Assembly: GCA_934663645.1 (NCBI GenBank)
Contig: CAKUKR010000072.1
Location: 1 to 13,013, forward strand
Source of the DNA: an uncultured Muribaculaceae bacterium
GTDB lineage: Bacteria > Bacteroidota > Bacteroidia > Bacteroidales > Muribaculaceae
Length of the DNA stretch: 13,013 bases
Direction: 5' to 3'
Part shown: positions 7,825 through 13,013 of the stretch, piece after piece
Layout of the letters: each line of letters opens with the position of its first letter
Position numbering within the stretch: the stretch's first letter is position 1
The notes under the pieces: model-generated
Seen by the model: the letters and a program-made list of their open reading frames with translations, nothing else
Databases searched by the model: none
What the model was told of the DNA's origin: nothing
Translations under genes and position numbers: made by a program

Positions 7825-10629
7825 ATGAAACATCGCATAACATCATTGCTGTGGATACTCCTGGCGGTCATCGCCGGGTTTCCGGCATGCGCCGCCGACA
7901 CGAATGTCGTGAGCGGCAAGCTCCCCAATGGGCTGACATACTACATCTACCACAACGAGTCGCCAGCCGGCCGCGCTGACTTCTTCCTGTCGCGTGGCGT
8001 GGGGTCGATAGTAGAGCGTGAGGACGAGCGCGGGCTGGCGCATTTCCTCGAGCATCTCGCCTTCAACGGCACCAAGCATTTCCCGGGCAACTCGCTGATT
8101 GGGTGGCTCGAGTCGATTGGGGTGAAGTTTGGCGAGAACCTGAACGCTTTCACCTCCGTAGACCAGACTGTCTACAACATCTGCAAAGTGCCTACGGCTC
8201 GCGAGTCTGCCCTCGACAGCTGTCTGCTCATCTTGCGCGACTGGAGCAGCGACATCACCCTCGCCGACGAGGACATCGATGCCGAGCGCGGCGTGATAAA
8301 AGGGGAGTGGCGGCACCGCAATTCCGCCTCCAACAGGCTCTTGCAGCGTGCCGCCCCGCGCATCTACGGCTCGTCGCTATACGGCCAGCGTCTCCCGATG
8401 GGACTGATGAGCGTGGTCGAGACATTCCCCCCACAGCGGCTGCGCGATTTCTACAACCGCAACTACACGCCTGACACCGAAGCCATTATCGTGGTCGGCG
8501 ACATCGACGTGAAGAAGATGGAGAAGAAAATCCGCAAGATGTTCGGCAATATCAAGAAGGCAAAGACCCCTGTCGTGGCAGACCGCAGCATCGCGACCGG
8601 AATGCCGTTCATGGCTGTGGCTGAAGCCGACCCGGAGCAGACTACGGAGATGGTGCAGCTGTTCTTCAAGCACCCTGCTGTCGAGGGATTGACAGACGCG
8701 CAGGAGGCTCGCGCCGAACTGGTGTCAAGCCTCTTGACGGCGATGCTCGTCGAGCGGTTTGACCGCCTCGAGCTGCAGCCAGATGCCCCTGCAACAAACA
8801 TCGGTGTGGGCGACACGCGCTTCCTCATCTCCGAGCCTATGCGCACCCTGCTGGTGCGCGGCGCGGTGCGCAAGGGGAACGCCCCCAAAGCTGTCGCTGC
8901 CTTTTATTCCGAAATCAAACGCGCCCGCGACTTTGGCTTCTCAGCAGCTGAGTTTGACGAGGCCCGCAAGCAGTTGGCAGAAGACCTTGCCACAACGCTC
9001 GAGAAGAACCGCGACCGCAGCAACACCGTCATTGCCCGCTCACTCTCCAAAGCGTTCCTGAAGGGCGAAACCCTCAATACGCCGCAGGAGGAGCATGACC
9101 TGCGCGTCTCGCAGCTCGACAACATCACCCTCGATGAGGTTGTGGCATACCTGCGCAGCATCGTCAATACCGACGGCACAGACGCGCTTGTGCTGCTTTA
9201 TACCAACGACGCGGACGCTGCCGGCGAAAAGGGAGAACAGGCGTTGAAGGATGCTTTCTTCTCCGTCAACTCTCTTGCCCTCGAGCCTTATAGCCCCGAC
9301 GATGCTCCTGTGGAGCTGAAGCTGAATGAACCCGCGCCAGGCAAGGTCGTCAGCGTGGAGGAGAACGGGCCTTTCGGCACCTCCATCGTGACACTCTCCA
9401 ACGGCCTGAAGGCATACCTGCGCCCGAGCAAGGAGAAACCCGGACAGATATATTTCCGTGGCGTCGGCATGGGCGGCCTTTCGCAGGATTACAGCGAGGC
9501 TGACGCCGGCTCGCTCAAGCTCCTCAACGAGGCTGTGGCCGCTTCTGGCGTTGGTGAAATGACCAACTCTGACTTGCGCCGCTTCACACAGGGCAAGGAG
9601 TTGAAAGTGTCAGCCATGGTAAGCAACACCGAGGAAACCATCGAGTTCTCCGCCTCTCCAGCAACGCTTGAGGACGCTTTCCGCCTCGCATACCTCAAAG
9701 TGACCGACATACGCCGCGACGACAAGGCTTACGCCGCGCTTATGGCCTCCAAGGAGAACTCGCTCGCCAACCGCCGCTTAAACCCCGTGCAGACCATGGG
9801 CGACTCGATAACCTGCAACGTGTATTCGCACCACCCCCTCGGCGGCCAGCCCACTGCCGAGATGCTCGCCTCGGTTGACTATGACACTATGCTCCGCATT
9901 TACCGCGACCGCTTCGCCGACTTCGCCGATTTCCGCTTCTATGTGGCCGGCGACTTCGACACCGACTCCGTCCTGATGATGCTCGAACGGTATGTGGCTT
10001 CGCTTCCCGTGGGCGGACGCATCGAGAAGCCCCGAGACATCGGCTACCGCTTCTCCCACTCGAAGGACGTGAAATTCTCACGCACAATGGAAACGCCTGT
10101 CGCTGTCGTCTACCAGTTCCGCCACGCACCGGCTGAATACAACCTGCAGAACGTCATTTGCGCCTCTGCCGTGGGGCAGCTGCTCAAGGCGCGGCTGCTC
10201 GCAGACCTGCGCGAGAAACGCGGCTGGACTTACGGCATCACCACACACGGCGCGATAACCGCCGGCATGAACGGCGACGACCCGAGCGAGTTCATGCTCC
10301 CCGTATACGTCAAGGTTGACCCCGACCACTATGCCGAGGCTGCGCAGATTATTGACGCGACATTGGCAGACATGGCAGCGGGAGGTATCACGCCGCAGGA
10401 GCTCGACAAGGTGAAGGAATACATGCTCAAGTCAGTCGCCGACAGCCGCAAGGACAACGCCTACTGGCTCGTGGTGCTGCGCCAGTACGACAAGACAGGC
10501 CTCGACATGGACAGCAGCTACGAGAGCTGCGTCGCCAGCCTGTCGTCGCAGACCATATCCGCGTTCCTCGGCCGGGTGCTTGCCGGAGCGCAGACCCTGC
10601 GCCTGACTATGACCCCTAATCAAGAGTAA
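7825..10629 (+). CDS. Secreted M16 family zinc metalloprotease (pitrilysin/insulinase type)
   Basis: This 934-residue enzyme should cleave peptides or small unfolded proteins inside a closed chamber, most likely in the periplasm. The inverted zinc motif HFLEH is at residues 73-77 and the third zinc ligand Glu154 (in DAERGVIKGEWR) follows after 76 residues, exactly the M16 spacing HxxEH-x76-E. Glu161 is the second conserved glutamate. The C-terminal half restarts near residue 515 (LSNGLKAYL), lacks HxxEH, and carries the substrate-binding segment LREKRGWTYG (795-804) with the conserved Arg/Tyr. This active plus inactive pair in one chain is the pitrilysin layout. An N-terminal signal peptide ends near ACAA|D. 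Cys22 is preceded by FPA, a poor lipobox, so a soluble periplasmic protein is favoured. It is the last gene of the operon, 21 nt after the barrel gene, without a Shine-Dalgarno. The context suggests it digests what the receptor imports. Confidence 0.93.
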   Translation: MKHRITSLLWILLAVIAGFPACAADTNVVSGKLPNGLTYYIYHNESPAGRADFFLSRGVGSIVEREDERGLAHFLEHLAFNGTKHFPGNSLIGWLESIGVKFGENLNAFTSVDQTVYNICKVPTARESALDSCLLILRDWSSDITLADEDIDAERGVIKGEWRHRNSASNRLLQRAAPRIYGSSLYGQRLPMGLMSVVETFPPQRLRDFYNRNYTPDTEAIIVVGDIDVKKMEKKIRKMFGNIKKAKTPVVADRSIATGMPFMAVAEADPEQTTEMVQLFFKHPAVEGLTDAQEARAELVSSLLTAMLVERFDRLELQPDAPATNIGVGDTRFLISEPMRTLLVRGAVRKGNAPKAVAAFYSEIKRARDFGFSAAEFDEARKQLAEDLATTLEKNRDRSNTVIARSLSKAFLKGETLNTPQEEHDLRVSQLDNITLDEVVAYLRSIVNTDGTDALVLLYTNDADAAGEKGEQALKDAFFSVNSLALEPYSPDDAPVELKLNEPAPGKVVSVEENGPFGTSIVTLSNGLKAYLRPSKEKPGQIYFRGVGMGGLSQDYSEADAGSLKLLNEAVAASGVGEMTNSDLRRFTQGKELKVSAMVSNTEETIEFSASPATLEDAFRLAYLKVTDIRRDDKAYAALMASKENSLANRRLNPVQTMGDSITCNVYSHHPLGGQPTAEMLASVDYDTMLRIYRDRFADFADFRFYVAGDFDTDSVLMMLERYVASLPVGGRIEKPRDIGYRFSHSKDVKFSRTMETPVAVVYQFRHAPAEYNLQNVICASAVGQLLKARLLADLREKRGWTYGITTHGAITAGMNGDDPSEFMLPVYVKVDPDHYAEAAQIIDATLADMAAGGITPQELDKVKEYMLKSVADSRKDNAYWLVVLRQYDKTGLDMDSSYESCVASLSSQTISAFLGRVLAGAQTLRLTMTPNQE

Positions 10630-10658
10630 TACATAACTTTTCAATTCCCAATTTGTGA

Positions 10659-10690
10659 GAGGCGTGCCGCTGATGAGAGTGGCACGCCTC
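10659..10690 (+). terminator. Hairpin after the import operon (probable terminator)
   Basis: GAGGCGTGCC (10659-10668) pairs perfectly with GGCACGCCTC (10681-10690). Three further pairs, including one G-T wobble, extend the stem inward to a six-base loop GATGAG. It begins 29 nt after the stop of the protease gene. No T-run follows on either strand (AATCCATTAATATT downstream), so it is not a textbook rho-independent terminator. It may instead protect the 3' end of the transcript or work with a factor. Confidence 0.6.
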
Positions 10691-10785
10691 AATCCATTAA
10701 TATTCCACTCTTTGAAAACGCAGGCGAATTATTCGTCACTAAATCACCGCATTGCATTTCCCGTTTCGCTATTTTGAGGAGAATC

Positions 10786-10841
10786 TTATCCAGTCGTCGC
10801 GGATTATTCGATTTTTATATTTAACTTTGTTGCCTGGATAA
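10786..10841. repeat. Short inverted repeat around the KAP gene promoter
   Basis: TTATCCAG (10786-10793) and CTGGATAA (10834-10841) are perfect 8-bp inverted copies separated by 40 nt. The candidate -7 box at 10822-10829 lies between them. The arms are short enough that chance is a real possibility in a spacer of this size. Confidence 0.3.
10822..10829 (+). promoter_or_regulatory. -7 promoter box of the KAP NTPase gene
   Basis: TAACTTTG matches TAnnTTTG exactly and lies 25 nt before the ATG at 10855. That leaves a leader of roughly 20 nt without a Shine-Dalgarno sequence. No convincing TTTG is present 19-21 nt upstream, so the -33 element is weak or absent. The same 8-mer is used at the receptor operon promoter. 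Confidence 0.5.
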
Positions 10842-10854
10842 ACCGCTTTTGTAA

Positions 10855-12789
10855 ATGAAAATTCGTTCTTCTATTTCCGATACGCCGCTGGATCTGCCCG
10901 CAAACGATTTCGGCACTGAACAGTATGTGCAGGGGCTTGTGCAGTTCATTTCTCATTCATCCGCCCCTATAACCATCGCTTTGCAGGGCGAATGGGGAAG
11001 CGGCAAGACCTCGTTGATGAACCGCCTCTACAACGACCTTTGTGCCGTGGGCAAAGATTTCATCGGGATTAACATCAATACATGGGAGTATTCGATGCTT
11101 GCGACTCCAGAGGAAACCGTAGTCAAGATTATCGCTCAGCTCGTGCGCGAAATCTCTGGCTCTGACCCGAAATCCCGGAACGCGACACTCCGAATTTTCA
11201 AGTCAATAGTCAATTTCAGTTATAGGGTAGGACGTGAAGCAATGAAGGTAGCCTCGCCTGCCGCAGCAATGCTTGTGGAAGGTGTAGGGATGCCAACCGA
11301 ACTCGGCGACGGCAACGAAAAAAGCCGCAACGTCACCCTCACAGACTTGAGAGAGGCTCTCACCCAATCAATCGAGGCGATTTGTGACCCCAACGATCCC
11401 AAGAAGAAGGATGGAATCGTGATTTTTGTCGATGACCTGGACCGCCTTAACCCTCCGGTGGCTGTTCAGATTCTCGAATTGCTTAAGAATATATTCACTC
11501 TAAATCACTGCATTTTCGTTCTCGCAATTGACTACGATGTGGTTGTCAAAGGGCTTGAGCCGAAATTCGGCAAACTCGGTTCTTCCAATGAACGAGAGTT
11601 CCGCTCCTTCTTTGACAAAATCATACAGGTGCCCTTCCAGCTGCCGGTCAACAATTATCAGCCAATGGACTTCGTGCTTGACTCTCTTGAGTCAATAGGC
11701 TACATTACTCATGTGGAAAGAGGACTTCCAAAGGTCCAGAGCGTCATCGCGAAAGTGGTTGTTTCATCGGCCGGGAAAAATCCCCGCTCTATCAAGCGGC
11801 TGATAAACACACTCTCTCTTAATGATTGCATCGCTCGGTGCTGCACCAAAAACGAGAATGACCCGCTTGAGGCCAAATTTATTAATTTCGCCTTTGTCGC
11901 CATGCAAGTGTGCTTCCCAAAGATTTATAACATACTTGTTGCCAATCCAGTATTCGAGAAATGGGATACGAGTGTAGCCGCTAAGTTGAATCTGCATTTA
12001 GGCTCGGTCAAGGAGGAAGACGAAGAGGTAAACGGCGATGTCATTTTGGATACCCTATGCCGGAAAGATACTTACATCGCGAAAAATCAATACAATATCA
12101 TCTCATTGTTCAAGGTGATTTCCGATAACATACCTGCCAGTATCGGCGACAAAGAAGAGTATCTCAGAACAATTCTGAAACGTTCGGCATCCACCAGTAT
12201 CGATCCTACTCCCGAAAAGGTCGAGTTTGACCGCAAGGCGCTCATATACGCTCTGCATGACAACGTTGAGGATTACATCTGTAAAAAGTTGCCCGACCAC
12301 GGATACAAAAAGAAGAAGAATACCGGCAATGGCGGTTTTTTCATTTATTTGCCGGATGAATCCAGCTTTGAAGTCGTTTTCCAGCCTGAACTGACTGGTG
12401 ATGAAGACAGAATCGCATTGTCGATATGGCTGAAAACCGAAAATGAACGTCCGGAAAGACTCAAAGGGGTGCCCTTGGAAGAAGTCCTTGAAGATGAAGC
12501 TGTTTCGGAGGTTCTAAAGCCCATGAACGAGACAGTCAAGAAATACCGAGAGTTAGGGCTGATTGACGGGAGAACATTTGACGGCGGCAAGAAATGCGAC
12601 AATATAATTGAGGAGTTCAAATTGCGCAAGGAGGAACTCGGTTGGCATGAATTATACAGCGGCAATCTCGAATTTTGGATAAACCTCAAGTCCCCTTCTG
12701 ATTTCGAGGAGCCGATTGTCGTTGAAGCCATTGGCGAGCTTGTCATTGCAGCTTACAAGTTGAACTGCAGGGCTTTGGAACTTGCATGA
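10855..12789 (+). CDS. KAP-family P-loop NTPase
   Basis: This 644-residue protein belongs by motif to the KAP NTPases, named after Kidins220/ARMS and the phage-exclusion protein PifA. The Walker A motif is GEWGSGKT (residues 45-52) and the Walker B is IVIFVDDLDRL (188-198), whose DDLDRL end is the KAP hallmark. It is followed by a helix and the CIFVLAIDYDVV strand. Many KAP proteins carry membrane helices between Walker A and B; here that stretch has only a weakly hydrophobic part (AMKVASPAAAMLVEG), so the protein looks soluble. Residues about 380-644 form a charged C-terminal region (FFIYLPDESSFEVVF, IALSIWLKTENE) that I do not recognise. The gene is visibly poorer in GC than the operon to its left and follows an AT-rich spacer, suggesting separate origin. 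A defence role is possible for this family but is not shown here. Its 3' end overlaps the next reading frame by eight bases. Confidence 0.85.
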   Translation: MKIRSSISDTPLDLPANDFGTEQYVQGLVQFISHSSAPITIALQGEWGSGKTSLMNRLYNDLCAVGKDFIGININTWEYSMLATPEETVVKIIAQLVREISGSDPKSRNATLRIFKSIVNFSYRVGREAMKVASPAAAMLVEGVGMPTELGDGNEKSRNVTLTDLREALTQSIEAICDPNDPKKKDGIVIFVDDLDRLNPPVAVQILELLKNIFTLNHCIFVLAIDYDVVVKGLEPKFGKLGSSNEREFRSFFDKIIQVPFQLPVNNYQPMDFVLDSLESIGYITHVERGLPKVQSVIAKVVVSSAGKNPRSIKRLINTLSLNDCIARCCTKNENDPLEAKFINFAFVAMQVCFPKIYNILVANPVFEKWDTSVAAKLNLHLGSVKEEDEEVNGDVILDTLCRKDTYIAKNQYNIISLFKVISDNIPASIGDKEEYLRTILKRSASTSIDPTPEKVEFDRKALIYALHDNVEDYICKKLPDHGYKKKKNTGNGGFFIYLPDESSFEVVFQPELTGDEDRIALSIWLKTENERPERLKGVPLEEVLEDEAVSEVLKPMNETVKKYRELGLIDGRTFDGGKKCDNIIEEFKLRKEELGWHELYSGNLEFWINLKSPSDFEEPIVVEAIGELVIAAYKLNCRALELA

Positions 12790-13012
12790 CCTTGACAGAC
12801 AACTGTTAGTCACCAGTTGGGGTTACAGTGACTATTATGGGTTGAGGGCGAAGATTGGCGAGGTAAGTGTCGTTGTCGATGAATACAATGATCTTACGGA
12901 GAAGGGGCTGGGAAAAATAAAGGCTGCTATTACATCAGAAGGCAAAACCAACAATATCAAATTTTCGGTAGACTATATCAAGCCAACAGCTGTGGTGCGC
13001 CAGTTCTATTAA
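12782..13012 (+). CDS. Small hypothetical protein, or +1-frame extension of the KAP NTPase
   Basis: This is a 76-residue frame with a TTG start at 12782 that overlaps the end of the KAP gene by eight bases, in the +1 frame. It ends with TAA one base before the window edge. The frame has no ATG, and upstream it is open only from 12764. The translation (HDLDRQLLVTSWGYSDYYGL, then a K- and V-rich middle, ending in PTAVVRQFY) reads like a real protein with mixed beta and helical content and no signal peptide or membrane segment. I do not recognise a family. It may be a translationally coupled small partner of the NTPase, or the true C-terminus of the NTPase reached by frameshifting or lost by a single indel. 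The ATG at 12786, which overlaps the KAP stop, gives only a seven-residue peptide and is not an alternative start. Confidence 0.5.
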   Translation: MHDLDRQLLVTSWGYSDYYGLRAKIGEVSVVVDEYNDLTEKGLGKIKAAITSEGKTNNIKFSVDYIKPTAVVRQFY

Positions 13013-13013
13013 G

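Noticed and set aside
7825..7900. M16 protease as a lipoprotein anchored at Cys22
   Set aside because: The residues before Cys22 are FPA, which do not fit the lipobox, and a signal peptidase I site near ACAA is better. The possibility is not fully excluded.
1..13013. tRNA, rRNA, CRISPR arrays, insertion sequences or integrases
   Set aside because: No spaced direct repeats, cloverleaf-like segments, transposase motifs or terminal repeats were seen on reading both strands by eye. No RNA-gene search could be run.

Overview
The window looks like chromosomal DNA of a Bacteroidales bacterium, most likely a fairly GC-rich gut lineage such as Muribaculaceae. This placement is inferred. The evidence is a secreted protein with a type IX secretion (T9SS) C-terminal sorting tail, a TonB-dependent receptor with the box LDEVVVTA, DUF4876 and DUF6850 type proteins, near absence of Shine-Dalgarno sequences, and promoter elements of the Bacteroidetes form TAnnTTTG.

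Layout. Positions 1-111 hold a possible promoter firing leftward out of the window. A strong rho-independent terminator (112-141) ends the leftward gene at 197-2074, which encodes a secreted repeat protein with a T9SS tail. A divergent control region (2075-2267) carries two related 16-bp palindromes. Each lies exactly 23 nt from the -7 box of the promoter it faces. To the right is a tight four-gene operon (2268-10629): TonB-dependent receptor, DUF4876 lipoprotein, DUF6850 outer-membrane barrel, and a secreted M16 zinc protease. A long hairpin (10659-10690) follows the operon.

After an AT-richer spacer the composition changes. A KAP-family P-loop NTPase (10855-12789) overlaps a 76-residue reading frame that ends one base before the window edge. 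This block is lower in GC than the operon and looks like a separate, possibly horizontally acquired unit, perhaps related to defence.

How the genes may work together. The receptor, surface lipoprotein, second barrel and periplasmic two-half M16 protease suggest capture, import and digestion of a peptide or small protein. This resembles in outline the Fus ferredoxin system of Pectobacterium, where a TonB-dependent receptor is paired with an M16 protease. The mirrored operators suggest that the T9SS protein is switched together with the import operon by one regulator. The import function and the co-regulation are inferences. The gene identities and operator geometry come from the sequence and from family recognition without a database search.
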